From positions 52,249,339 through 52,313,338 of the forward strand of contig CM063498.1 in assembly GCA_032207245.1 (NCBI GenBank): DNA of 64,000 bases, written 5' to 3'. Source of the DNA: Pardosa pseudoannulata. Taxonomy: Eukaryota; Arthropoda; Arachnida; Araneae; Lycosidae. This document shows, in pieces, positions 1 through 11,800 of this stretch (positions are counted from its first letter, which is position 1; each line of letters begins with the position of its first letter). The position numbers and the translations under genes are program-made. Below the pieces are notes generated by a model. That model was not told where the DNA came from, ran no database searches, and saw nothing but the letters and a program-made list of their open reading frames with translations.

Positions 1-1378
1 TCATGATCAGAAGTCTAAACGGGTAGAAGTTGCAGCCATGGAGGTTAAAAAACTTTCAACCTACTACGCAAATGGTTTTTGAGTTATGCTATATACACCA
101 CACAGACGTCACGGTAAAACTAGTTAAAATGTGCTCATGAAAAGTCTAAACGGGTATCTCCCTTTTGGAGGTTAGTTGCAGTTATGTATTAATTCAGTCC
201 TTAAGAAACACTTTCAAATCGGCTTTTGAGTTATATACTCGTGAAACTAAAAACATGAAAAAGTCTAAATGGGTAACTCCCATTTGGAGGTTAGTTGCAG
301 CCGTGTGTTAGTTCAGTCCTTAAGAAACGCTTTCAACCATCTACGTCTAATAGTTTTTGAGTTATGCGATATACACCTTACAGACGTCACGGTGAAACTA
401 GTCAAAATGTGCTCATGAAAAGTCTAAATGGGTAACTCCCCTCTGGAGGTTAGTTGCAGCCGTGTGTTAGTTCAGTCCTTAAGAAACGCTTTCAACCATC
501 TACGTCTAATCGTTTTTGAGTTATGCGATATACACCCTACAGACGACACGGTGAAACTAATCAAAATGTGCTCATGAAAATCTAAACGGGTATCTCCCTT
601 TTGGAGGTTAGTTGCAGCCATGTATTAATTCAGTCCTTAAGAAACATTTTCAACCTTCTACATCTAATCATTTTTGAGTTATGCGATATACACCCTATAG
701 ACGACACGGTGAAACTAGTAAAAATGTGCTCATGAAAATTCTAAATGGGTACCTAGCCTTGGAGGTTAGTTGCAGTTATGTATTAATTCAGTCCTTAAGA
801 AACACTTTCAACCTTCTACGGCAAATGGCTTTTGAGTTATGCTATATACACTACACAGACGTCAAGGTGAAACTAATCAAAATGTGCTCATGAAAAGTCT
901 AAACGGGTACCTCCCCTTTGGAGATTAGTTGCAGCCATGTGCCATGCGTTAATTTAGTCCTTAAGAAACACTTTCAACCTACTACGCAAATGGTTTTTGA
1001 GTTATGCTATATACACCACACAGACGTCACGGTAAAACTAGTCAAAGTGTGCTCATGAAAAGTCTAAACGGGTACCTCCCCTTTGGAGATTAGTTGCAGC
1101 CATGTATTAATTCAGTCCTTAAGAAACGCTTTCAACCATCTACGTTTAATCGTTTTTGAGTTATGCGATATACACCCAACAGATGACACGATGAAACTAG
1201 TCAAAATGGGCTCATGAAAAGTCTAAACGGGTACCTAGCCTTGGAGGTTAGTTGCAGCCGTGTGTTAATTCAGTCCTTAAGAAACGCTTTCAACCATCTA
1301 CGGCAAATGGTTTTTGAGTTATGCGATATACACCCTACAGATGTCACGGTGAAACTAGTCAAAAAGTGCTCATGAAAA
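1..1378. repeat. Tandem array of a ~158-bp repeat, cut by window edge
   Basis: A unit of about 158 bp recurs head to tail. The anchor phrase tgctcatgaaaag or a close variant falls near 131, 409, 567, 725, 882, 1047, 1205 and 1363. Each unit also carries ggaggttagttgcagcc, ttcagtccttaagaaac and gagttatgcgatatacacc. A shorter, partly deleted unit lies between about 131 and 260. The array stops abruptly at about 1378 and runs off the left edge, so its full length is unknown. Short open frames inside it are not conserved between units, so I read it as satellite-like DNA, not coding. Confidence 0.93.
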
Positions 1379-1668
1379 GTTAATATTTAAAGTTTCATAG
1401 TTAATGTTTTTTCCTCAACGCACGTTCAGACGTAAAGCTGAAAATTGTCAAAATTGATTCAGGCATCGTCAAAGTGAACATTTCCGTTGAAATCTGAACA
1501 TTGAAATTTTTTGCAATTACAATGCTGCCTTTGCTTTGCTTTTTACAAGGAAGTAAAAGCAGACAAACTGCATCAAAATCAATCACCTTATATTTGCAGT
1601 GGAATTGACTCAAAAATCTTGCCACTTTGAAGTTTTAAAATTAGTATGAAATTTCCTTTCATCCTCTT

Positions 1669-1702
<34 letters not shown>

Positions 1703-1738
1703 CCTTTAAACTCCGATTAAATAGTAGAAGTAGGAAAA

Positions 1739-1786
<48 letters not shown>

Positions 1787-2404
1787 CCTCCCTAACAAAA
1801 TTTAAGAGGCATTATTTTTGTTGGAACCGAAACATGTGCTCAGATGCTTATTTTTTTTTCAAAGTGCCTCTGCGGGAGGGGCTTTTCGTCACCGGGGAAT
1901 GCAGATGGATGAAAGCGGGAGGTTCTAATTCTCACTTTAAATATCACTAAATATCCTGGTGTAGATTCTTAATAACTTATTTCGTACGAAGCAAGTGCTG
2001 AAATGAATTATTTTTCAAATAAGAATTTGTTTTAGGCAATTCTTTCGTATATGTCTGCTGTCGGAACATACACGGTATGTAATCTTTTATAATACGCAGG
2101 GCCGCAGCTAGCAAAGCGGAACCTAGTTTATTCATGCAGGTTGGACCCTTACCCACCAATTTTCATTCCGAGATCCAAACCCATCCACAATTCAAAACCT
2201 ATTTTTCGAAATGCATATATGCAGGAATATTTTAGATTTTAATTACTTAAAACTCGTTGTATTTTTTAACTTTTAACGTTAACTTATTTAGTAAAGTTTA
2301 AATACAATTTTTTAAAAATGTTACATTTTTTGTTATATATAAATATAGTAGGAATAGGATAAATAATCCTGTCCGATAGGAAGCATACAACAAAAACACT
2401 AGTT
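1379..2404. other. Intergenic A+T-rich stretch, no gene seen
   Basis: It holds a T-run at about 1671-1699 and an (AT)n tract at about 1741-1785. The other short frames show no recognisable domain or splice context. Confidence 0.6.
1741..1785. repeat. (AT)n microsatellite
   Basis: An uninterrupted AT dinucleotide run of about 45 bp. Confidence 0.95.
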
Positions 2405-2572
2405 AAAAAGCTGAATAGGTAGAACGCTGCTTTTCGGTAGAGTTCGGTGACGTATTCTATTCTCGCTTGGATGGATATTCGTCGACTGTCGGAATGGGAT
2501 TTAAGCAATAGGTCCTGGTCTTATTAGCTATCGTATAGCAAAACAGAAAAACCGTAGCGCTACAAACATAAG
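2405..2572 (+). mobile_element. tRNA-derived SINE, degraded copy
   Basis: It aligns by eye with the well-preserved SINE at 29378-29554: a decayed tRNA-like head, then a body with counterparts of 'ggatgttcatagccgttcgg' and 'taggtcctggtcttattagc', then a tail related to 'gtagaccatagcactcc'. The box A and box B regions are heavily mutated. Confidence 0.6.
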
Positions 2573-2619
2573 TTTTTTTTCCTTCTTTCATAGAGGAACA
2601 GTGTCAGGTATAATAAGCA

Positions 2620-3316
2620 CAATGTTGGCAAAAACCCGGGTTTTTTCGGTGGGTTTTTTTTTTTTTTTTTTTTCCGGGTTTTATCAGGGTTTTTTCTATA
2701 CTTTAAAGGGATTTAGAGCTTTTTTGGGGATTTGAAAACTATTCAGGTTTTTTGTTAAGTAAGAAGACAGGATATACAATTAAATGTATGATTAAAATAA
2801 ATTTAAAACGTTAATCACTTTTTAAATTTAAAAATTTTAAAAATCAATTTTAAATTATGCAGAAGAAATGTTTGTCTAAATTAAAAAAAAAAAATTTTGA
2901 AATCTTAAAATAAATAATTTTTTACATTTTCTAAAATTTTTCTAACATCAAAACACCAGTTTTGAATGGCGATTATTTTATAATAAAAGTTGGCTTTGAA
3001 ATAGTTGCATTTGAAGTTTTCTCTTTTCAATAGAATGTATTAAATTATTGCTCTGTATTAATTAGCAGTATTGTGTTATTAAAGCATTCAGAAGATTTTT
3101 TTAGTTAATTTGTAAATTATATCTGATAAGTAGCAGAATTAATTATATATATTACCCCCAAGTTTACTTATTTGCAGTTGTTATACATATTTTTTCCCAA
3201 TTTTTTCTTGTCCATTTTTCGATTAATTTTATCACATGTAATACTTCAATAATCATAAACCCACTTGGGTTTTTTTCAAGTGGGTTTTTCGGGTTGGGCA
3301 AATCAAGTCAACCCTG
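2620..3316. mobile_element. Non-autonomous hAT-like element (copy 1 of the CAGGGTTGGC family)
   Basis: The ends are caatgttggc on the left and an inverted gtcaaccctg on the right. The flanks are aataagca (2612-2619) and agtaagca (3317-3324), an 8-bp target duplication with one mismatch, as expected of hAT transposases. The left part has repeated aacccgggtttt and gggttttatcaggg phrases. A near-perfect palindrome, cccacttgggttttttt/caagtgggttttt, sits near the right end. There is no transposase ORF, so it would need one supplied from elsewhere. The same family recurs at 21648-22881. Confidence 0.85.
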
Positions 3317-3339
3317 AGTAAGCATGACCAGCGACAGAA

Positions 3340-3440
3340 CAATGTCAGAATTTGGGGTTTGGTTTGATTTAGAGCGCTACGTCTACTGTTTTGCTACACG
3401 ATGGCTAATGAGACCGGGACCTATATGCTTCAATATAACG
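3340..3440 (-). mobile_element. SINE fragment
   Basis: Reverse-complement match to the SINE tail and body: the ggtttggtttgatttagagc segment, then the counterpart of 'ctcattagcc…tgcgaaaggtagacc'. The tRNA-like head is missing. It begins a few bases beyond the hAT element ending at 3316. Confidence 0.6.
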
Positions 3441-4429
3441 CTTCATTTTGAAATTATTAAAAATAAAGTAGCTAAAAGTTATTTTTCTGCAATGCAATTC
3501 TTTTTATCCCTCAGAAATTTTTCCAGAATTTAGATTCCTTTTGCTAGAAGCAGAGGTTAGAGACATGTCTGGTAACAGTTGAGATTGTTAAAGTCATTCT
3601 CTTTGGCAATTGCATATGCCTTTTCCAAAACATTAGTGAGTGCAGCTGCCATAGAAGATCCATAGCTGGGAGATTCAGCGAAAGTACTGTTGCTTTATCC
3701 TCTTTAAGCCCTGTTGATACGCATTTCAACTACCCACGTTTATCCATGGAAGTAGTTGATGTTAAAAGTGTATTGTTTTTATTGATTTATTTTTAGAATG
3801 GCAACACATATGTTTTTTGCATGGTTTCTTTTTTGCTGATGGCAATTTCTGTAGTTGATAATAAAAAAAAAAAGAATGTGTTTTTGAGAATTTTGCGTTG
3901 TGTATCTAAGTTTTTTGATAATTTTTTAGAAAGCGGAAAGAACGGTGTTCCTTAGGCAGCTTTAACATTTTTAGGTTCACTATAGCTCTATTTTAATCGC
4001 TTTTTTTTTAAACTTGTGTGTTAGTTAATTTTGTAATCAAATTTTAATTACCTTCCTGGCAAGCTAGAAATCTGAAAATTTGTACATAGGTTCATTTCCG
4101 GTGACAATACAATATTCAGTCATAAAAAATAGATTAAAACTAGAAGAAAAAAAATTAGTTTTGTAGATGCAAACAACTGTTCAAAGTACTTGAAATCCCA
4201 TTTGCAGAGATTTTAAACTAGTGTCGTCATCTATTTGCAAGTGTCATAATTAAATAAAAAAAAATTTATCTAAAGTGATTTGGACAAAGTTCCGGGTTCA
4301 GAATGGACTACACATACCTTTTTTTATGCTCTTGTAAAATTATAAAGATTTTGTTATATTTTTAAGTATATTTTAGCATTTTTTGGTATATCTGTGATTT
4401 CCATATGGATTTTTAGTAGTAGAGTTTTA
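3441..4429. other. Intergenic, nothing recognised
   Basis: A+T-rich sequence with scattered A and T runs. No exon with plausible splice sites or a known motif was seen on either strand. Confidence 0.5.
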
Positions 4430-4930
4430 ATAGCCCTTCATTGGGCCGGAACCGGTACTTGGTTTTCCTCATAATGTAGTGAGAAAGGACCTTGTTAAGG
4501 ACCTTCTAATGGGGAGACATAGGGCTTGGCTTGATTCTGGTAATCAAAGGCAGGCGAAGGAGCCAAACCGGGTTATCCCTGGATGAGGGCTAATGAGCAA
4601 CTTAAGCTTAGTAGAAATGAGCTAAGGGTGGCCATTGGTCTGTTGAGTGACCACTGTTGCCTCAAGAGGCACCTTAACATTATTGGCATCGCGGACAGCC
4701 CGGTATGTAGGGGGTGCCATATGGCAGAGGAGAGTTCCTCTCACATTTTGTGTGAATGCGACTACTACTGTGCCAAGAGATTTGAATTTCTTGGATATCA
4801 CTTCATCGAGCCGTGAGAGCTGATCAACTTCTCGGTTAAATTGCTGCTTAGATTTATTTCAGTACAATAGGCCTTGGGTCGCAGTGCTGGTGCCCTTAAG
4901 GTACGCCTCACCCTAAATCTAAATCAAGAG
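4430..4930 (+). pseudogene. 3' remnant of a non-LTR (LINE) retrotransposon ORF2
   Basis: The frame at 4583-4816 (77 codons) reads LSRNELRVAIGLLSDHC, then a CRGC…HILCEC cysteine-histidine motif. This is the arrangement typical of the region after reverse transcriptase and RNase H in insect non-LTR retrotransposons of the Jockey/I/R1 type. Upstream in another frame (about 4440-4580) there are further ORF2-like words, so frameshifts are present. The segment is richer in G+C than its surroundings and ends near a short taaatc-type tail at about 4915-4927, like a LINE 3' end. No reverse transcriptase core remains, so it is a dead 5'-truncated copy. Confidence 0.7.
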
Positions 4931-5588
4931 TTTTAATAATTGATTCAAACATTTAACAGTCTATCTTTTTGAATATGTACTTATAAAATAAAAGTGCAAC
5001 ATTTTAAATGTCTGATAATTGGCTTAAGATAAGTGCATTGAAAAAATGATGGACGAAAATTGATTACAAAATTTGAGGCTGGTCAAAATAAAATAAATAC
5101 AAAAAGTACTTTTTTATCCCTTTTATTTAACAAAAATGAACTGAAAAGTAAAAAATAATTTTAAAACAGTGCATAAAAGTGAAATTGAGTAAATAGTTCC
5201 TATATGAAAATTGTAATGGGCTGATACTGAAAAATTACTTGTGGAGTTCCTGTAAGATAAGGGTCATTTGTAATAATGATTATACAACTAAAAATAAAAG
5301 TGTGGGGCCCATTTGGAATCAGCGTTAAAGTAACATTTTCAATACAGATATAATTGTATAAGCAAATATTTATATTAAAATGCTATAGTGTTATTTAATT
5401 ATATGTTGAGCTTTCTACACTTTTACTTTTGTGCTTTTTATTTAATTTTGTAAAAATAATTTTTAAAAAAACTTTATATTAATTTTATGCTATAGATTTA
5501 ATTGAGATCAAATATTTATTTAAGTTTGGACAGCGTCTAAGCTATCTACTTTGAGCGGCATTTGTATGTTACAATATAATCTTTACTA
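4931..5588. other. Intergenic, nothing recognised
   Basis: A+T-rich, with no supported gene or paired repeat. Confidence 0.5.
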
Positions 5589-5592
5589 TTAA

Positions 5593-6616
5593 CCTCTTGC
5601 CTTATGAATCGATTGTGTGTACCACTTTCGATGAAAGCTTTTCTCATGCGTCGAGACCAGAAGCAGTTTCATCACGGGTTAAATTGTGAGCAAACCCGTG
5701 GACACTAATAGTACTACATTTACTATTTAATAAAACCACAGAATTTGATATTTATATTTCATTTCATTTTTATTAAAAAAAATTATTAATGTTTTTATTT
5801 CACTTATTATTTCTATGTTTTTAATTATATAACAAAAGTAAGAATTTTCAGTCATTTAAATAATTTCTATGTAGAATTTATTGCATGAATAACCTATAAG
5901 TGAATAATGTATAATATTAGTCAAAATTTTGTAAGGGGTATTGTTTTATTACTAACATTTTAAATCGATGAGAGGAAATTAAAAAATTTTCAGAGTGTGA
6001 TATTTCTCGAAACAATCAGGAACATGTAGGGTAACTTTACACTGTTTTCATTTAACTCACCTGTAGAAGTTACTTTTATACCAGAAGTTTCTGTATATTT
6101 CCATATCTTCAGTTGATTATTTTTTGATTGCCAAATCAATTGTTCTGATACCTGATATTTTCTTCATTAGTATCGCTTTCATCACTAACTAAATTTTGCA
6201 CACGTTTTTTTACAGGACAAACTACAATGCTATCTTCAGATGTATCCAAATCAGTATCCGTTTCAGTTTCTACGGTGTAATCACGACACTTTCCAGCACC
6301 GTTATTAGTATCAATTTGACTTTTTGCCATTCGGTTAAATTTTTAGATTATTTTAAGAATTTTCTAAGCACCAACAGTTAATTATTTATTGCATATAATA
6401 CTCTATTGCAATTATGCCTAAGAATAAACAACCAACTTTTACATTGCAACTGTAACAAACAATAAAGCAAAAACAAAAACTTTATCACCTAAAAACATGT
6501 CTAATACGAGCGTTTCACTTTTGGCCAGACAGAATCATCACGTGTGTGATACAAGGTTCTCATTTTAGGCACAGCAGTACGATCACGTCTCCAATACGTT
6601 GTTTTAAGGCAAAGGG
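5593..6616 (-). mobile_element. piggyBac-like element with N-terminal transposase remnant
   Basis: TTAA occurs at 5589-5592 and 6617-6620. The ends CCTCTTGCCTTATGA and (inverted) CCCTTTGCCTTAAAA are imperfect inverted repeats. TTAA duplication is the hallmark of piggyBac transposases. A 64-codon minus-strand frame (6136-6330) near the right end is rich in Asp and Glu (TETDTDLDTSEDS, SDESDTNEENIR). That resembles the acidic N-terminus of piggyBac transposases, though composition alone cannot prove it. The DDD catalytic region is absent, so this would be a deleted copy of about 1 kb. Confidence 0.65.
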
Positions 6617-6620
6617 TTAA

Positions 6621-8589
6621 CAGCATTTCTATTAAATGATCCATGGAAACAAGTTAGACAGGCTTTAATGAGCTTTGGAAATGCTGAAAATTTTGGATTG
6701 CTTATGTTGTCTTTTAAATATTTCATACCAGTACTTAGCTATTTGTAATTTTTTCTGTCATTAAAACTATGTAATGTCATGTAGCTCTCTCCAAGATCTA
6801 AATATATGTTTGAGATCATAGTTTACTAAAGATCTAAATCACCTCACCACATCTAAGATATTAGATATCTGGAAATATGTAAACTATTAGAAACTTTAAA
6901 TTTTAGAAATGCTTAAAAACTCAAACTTGAAATTTAGTAGTTGAAAAATCTGAAACCCTGGGAGGAAAAAACAGCACACAAACAAGAAAACAAAAAGGGG
7001 TTGTAATATTGAAAAGGCTCATTTAGGTAAAATGTTTTTTTCTAGTTCAAAGATAAAAAGTTTAAACAAATAGAAACTATTGATATAAGAAGATAAATTT
7101 CTTCCATCTAACTAGTTGCATATTAAATTGACATCTTCATACACCCAGGTTTAAGGTAAAAGAAATATTTTTAATCTATTTACAAAAAGAAAATAGAGAG
7201 AATAGCAGGGGAGCTTTAAGAAAATGCTGAAATAGCAAGGTACAAATACTGTACATATAAAACCGAATTGAATTTTTTTTAAATATCATTAATAGAAAAA
7301 CTGCCATTTAATCAAAATTTTTTTCAAAGCACTTAGGTTTTTATTTTTTTAATTTGGTTTCTAAAAATATGGACACAGTGTCAAAAAAGTTGGAAATAGC
7401 TTGTTTGGGTAAAATACTTCCAGTTAACAGATGGGATCCAAAATTTGATGTCAGATTTCTACCATCTACTTGATTGAGTTTTGGAGTTATTGTGTTCATA
7501 CAACAGGATTTCAGATAGTTAAAATAACTCTTAACAAAAAAGGCAAGAATGGAAGAAGAAATAAAGCATAAGCAAAATTGAGGAATCAATGTACATCTAA
7601 GTACTAATGTCTGAATTATTAATGTAACTTCTATTATTAATAGGTAAAAAAGTCACTAATAATAAAACCTTAAAATAATTTTTTGTTTTTTTAACTGATA
7701 TTGCAAACACTTTTCTAAAATTAAATCTTTATTGTTCTGACCTCAAATTTTTTTACTAGGATGTTAACTCAGCTTAGTTTAATTTGATTTTGAATGCTAC
7801 TTTTAGTAATGTTTAATGCACTAAAACCTTTCTTATAATCTGCTGTGTGCAAAGGAAAAGTTGTGACATAGCAACAAGAAGCACATCATTTGACATTCCC
7901 TGAACACTTATTTTTAATTTGTCAAAAAGTTATTTTTTAAAGTTCATTTGTTTAAAACTTTTGCACATGATTTGTTAAACAGAACCAATAAAGAAGTCTA
8001 ACAGAGGAAGAAAAGAGCTGGTCATGAAAATAACTATTTCCTATTTCCCATAAAAGATACATTAAAAATAAAAGAATTTCAGGTGTGCTTTTGTGAAAGT
8101 GGCTACAAATTTCCATTGCATTCTAAGATCTTCCACCATATTTTACAAGAAAATTGAGCTTAATCTCTGTTGTACACAGGCACATAACTCTAAAACTTTT
8201 TTTGAAATCTTAATGCTGAACTTTAAATGACAACAACATATTCTTTATGATGTCTATGTATTCTATATGAGGAAATAAAGACCTGTACCTGGAAAAGCAA
8301 CTGAACTTGTCATCTGAACCTTGTATATAAGCATGTCTCATTATTATGTAGTGCAGTTAATCAAATTACCCCATTTTAGATTAATCATATCAATATAAGA
8401 ACCCTGCAACATTGATAGGAATTTCTAATGTAATATTAACCCATAGAACCAATTTTCTATTTTACCTTAATAAGAAACAATTAAATAACCAGATTAAATT
8501 ATTTTGTGTAGGAACATGAGGTGAAAGATCATGTACAGATTTCTAAAAGCATAGAAAATTTTTAGAAATACAAATTATAAACAAATCAC
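6621..8589. other. Intergenic sequence downstream of LSM2
   Basis: No convincing exon, RNA gene or complete transposon was seen on either strand. Confidence 0.5.
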
Positions 8590-8595
8590 TTTATT
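8590..8595 (-). promoter_or_regulatory. LSM2 poly(A) signal
   Basis: AATAAA on the minus strand (tttatt on plus), about 95 nt after the LSM2 stop codon. This is the expected place for the 3' end of a short mRNA. Confidence 0.65.
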
Positions 8596-8690
8596 ATCAT
8601 AATATGAAAATAATTTCCACACTTTAATTGTGTGCTATATACAAATGAAATGAAGTCAATGACAAGAAAAAGCAATATACAAGAACAATA

Positions 8691-8816
8691 TTATTGCTTG
8701 CTCTGAGCTGCTTCTTTTCTAGCAGCATCTTGAAGAAGCTGTGTGTCAACTTCATCTGCAGGAAGTTGAACATATCTAACAACTGACCCTCTAATGAAAC
8801 AGTTTTTGACAGACAA
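8691..8816 (-). CDS. LSM2: LSM2 last coding exon
   Basis: 126 nt, entered in phase 0 after a tttttttccag acceptor. It encodes 41 residues, including the Sm2 signature IRGSVVRYV and the tail TQLLQDAARKEAAQSKQ, then TAA. Confidence 0.95.
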   Translation of the reverse strand: MSVKNCFIRGSVVRYVQLPADEVDTQLLQDAARKEAAQSKQ

Positions 8817-11800
8817 CTGGAAAAAAATATAAAGAGATATACACATGTATATACACTACACACAAACTCATTATGTATTTAAATATACACAGTCCTGCCA
8901 ACCCCAAAAAGTCGAAACTCCTACAATAACTTATGTTTATTGATTGATCTAACAAACTTTATACCACACTAATAAGAAAAATTGAATAAAAGTAAAATTT
9001 TATAAAATTCAATTTTTATCCAACAAATTAAGCTACAAAAATACTTTTATAGAATATCAATAAAATGCTACTAAACAATGAAAATGACACTAAACAAAAA
9101 AAAAAGTTATTGAGAGGTCAATACTACCTATTTAAAATATTTATACTTGTTTTGTACTATATTTACTGTTGTGAATTTTGCTTGCTTTAAAAAAAGTTAC
9201 AATCAAATGTTTGTTCTAAACATAATACCTGTTGCCTTGATTAACAAATCAACAAGTTTCCAATTGTTTTATTTGTTATTGATGGACAAAAATATGTGGG
9301 TATTTTTATAACATAGCTAAAAATTTGTTCACACTTTGCATTACTATATGGAAATGCTAAAATTAATAGTATGAAATTAGAAATTTTGTTATATTTAAAA
9401 TATCTATCATTGTTCTTTGTTTGTCCAATGAAATGCTGTTATCTATTAACATGTCCTACTTGAATTGTGGTAGAGATTTCTTTTCTTTTTTCCAGACTGC
9501 AAAATCGATTGCAGTTTGATAGCATTGGTACTATTAGATCAAATTTAGCAGATCCGAAGAAAAATTTTGCTTTGTTGTCATGAAAACAAGTAAAAACAGA
9601 AAGTATATTTTTTCCCTTGTAAAGTTCAGCTATTCATACATTTGCCCTAGAAACCTGGAAAATTGTAAAAAATCTGGTATTGCCTGGAGAGTTAGTAGCT
9701 CTGTATGTATGAATATATGCATATACACATGAAAAATAAGCAAAATACTATAAAACTAAAAAGAAAATGTTTCATATATCTTTCAAATATTTGCAAATGG
9801 CAAGGAAAAGTTACTTTGATCTATAAGAATGCATTTAATGGTTTGAGATTGGTATTTGATAATATTCAGACTTGAATCAACAGTAAAACTACCAATATTT
9901 AATACAGAATTAATTCTATCAGTGAATCAAATAAGCAACCGTCAAAAAGTCTTATTTTTCCTAAGGTATGCATAACAATGATGCACCATTAATCACTTTT
10001 TCTAATAATTTCAAATATCTTATATATACCAGAAGAATTCTTAAGATAAGAATTGTCAAAACAACAACAAAACAAAAATTATGGACTTAGAGAATAGCAG
10101 AATTATTTCAAATTGCAAAACTATAACTTCAATCTAGTACATTAACAAACATAATGCCAGAATTTGTATAATATCCAGTATATTTTAACAAATATAATGC
10201 AATACTGCACAATTAGTATGCAATAGCAACAATTAGTTTATTCTACAATTTATGACACACAAGTAATACTAGATGAGAAGGATTTACCAATTAGGTGAGT
10301 TAGTGACACCTGTCAAAATTAGCTGACCTAACTGTTACTCTGGTCAAAAGACCTGTCATTTAAGATGAGTACAATTACATATATGTCTAATAAAAAATAG
10401 AGAGAAATGAGGAAAAAACTTTAGATATAAATTCCAGTACAATGGATTAATTACCTTATTATATAAATATATATATACTAAATATATTCAGTATATATAA
10501 TGTATATATATATAGTATTCATATAGAAATATAAGTAACAAATTTTACTTATGTTAAATACAATTTATCTAAAAATATTTTAATTTAAATAGTGTTTTAA
10601 GATTTTTTCATTATGTTGCTGTATTACACACGATGCAATCTGACAAAATATTTTACAGTTTATAACTGCATGACCAATTAAAAACTTAATAAATAACACC
10701 CCAAAAATTGGTAAAAAAAAAAAAATAATAATTCTCCTAAAACCTTTTAAAGTCATCAATAAGGTAAAGAACAACAACATAAAACAAAAATATTTTTTAT
10801 ACCAAGGATAATATAATCATCCATGGCTTATGACAATATTCACCTAGTTTGATGTTTTGTAAGGGATGGGAAAACTTTTCCTAAGTTTAAAAAAAAATTT
10901 TATAGTCTCTTGTTGCCTTAATACAAATCAGTTTTACAGATGTGACTGAGGGTCACTAAACTGCAGCCCAACTATCATTTTAATTTTTACTATTTTTCCT
11001 AGGATACTTAATCTATACTAGGTCATGAAATTTTTTAATTAGATGTAAAAAAAAAAAAATCTAACAAGATTTGGCTCCATTTGGAGCAATATGGTAATTT
11101 TTTGTAACATAAAGGCTAGACTAGGATCTATTGCTTAAAGCTGAATTTGAATGGCTACAAACATTAAAGCCAACAGCAGAATTCAAATTCACAGATTCTG
11201 AACAAAGGCAATGCCCTACCAATCTGATCAACATTCAGCTTTTGAAGAATTTTTGATGTACATTTACTCACTCTTTACATAAGATAAAACCACAGAAGCA
11301 AGTCTTAACACAGAAAAAACTATATTGAAACAAAAAACAAAACTGATACAAAAGTAAGTTTACAAGTACTATTGTGCTAAAGTGTGCTAGTATTAAATCT
11401 AAAATGCTCCCTATGATATGACACAACTGTGTTTCAAATTTGGAACCAAATGGTGCGGGTATGTGAATTTGAAAAGCATACAAATATTTTCTGAATTTTC
11501 AGAGCAATTTGCAGCCATTCCTTTTTATTGGTCTTGTCTTTTCTTAATATGAAAAATTAGCGCAAAAAGCAATGAAAATTTGGGATTAGCCCAAAACAGG
11601 TCATTCAAAAGAAAGGCTTTTTGGCTGAAATCAAAACTTGTGATAAGAATCATAAAATGAAATTGTATTTCAGAGAGGAAATTCAATGGCACTGCAACCT
11701 TTCACATTGTTGCTGTAAAAGAAGTATCCATACAGGCACATGGTTTCAGTCCCCGAAACTGAGCTTTTTGAAATGTTATATTTTTATTTAAAAATTTTTT

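Noticed and set aside
681..893. 70-codon frame in the left tandem array
   Set aside because: Not preserved in the other units of the array.
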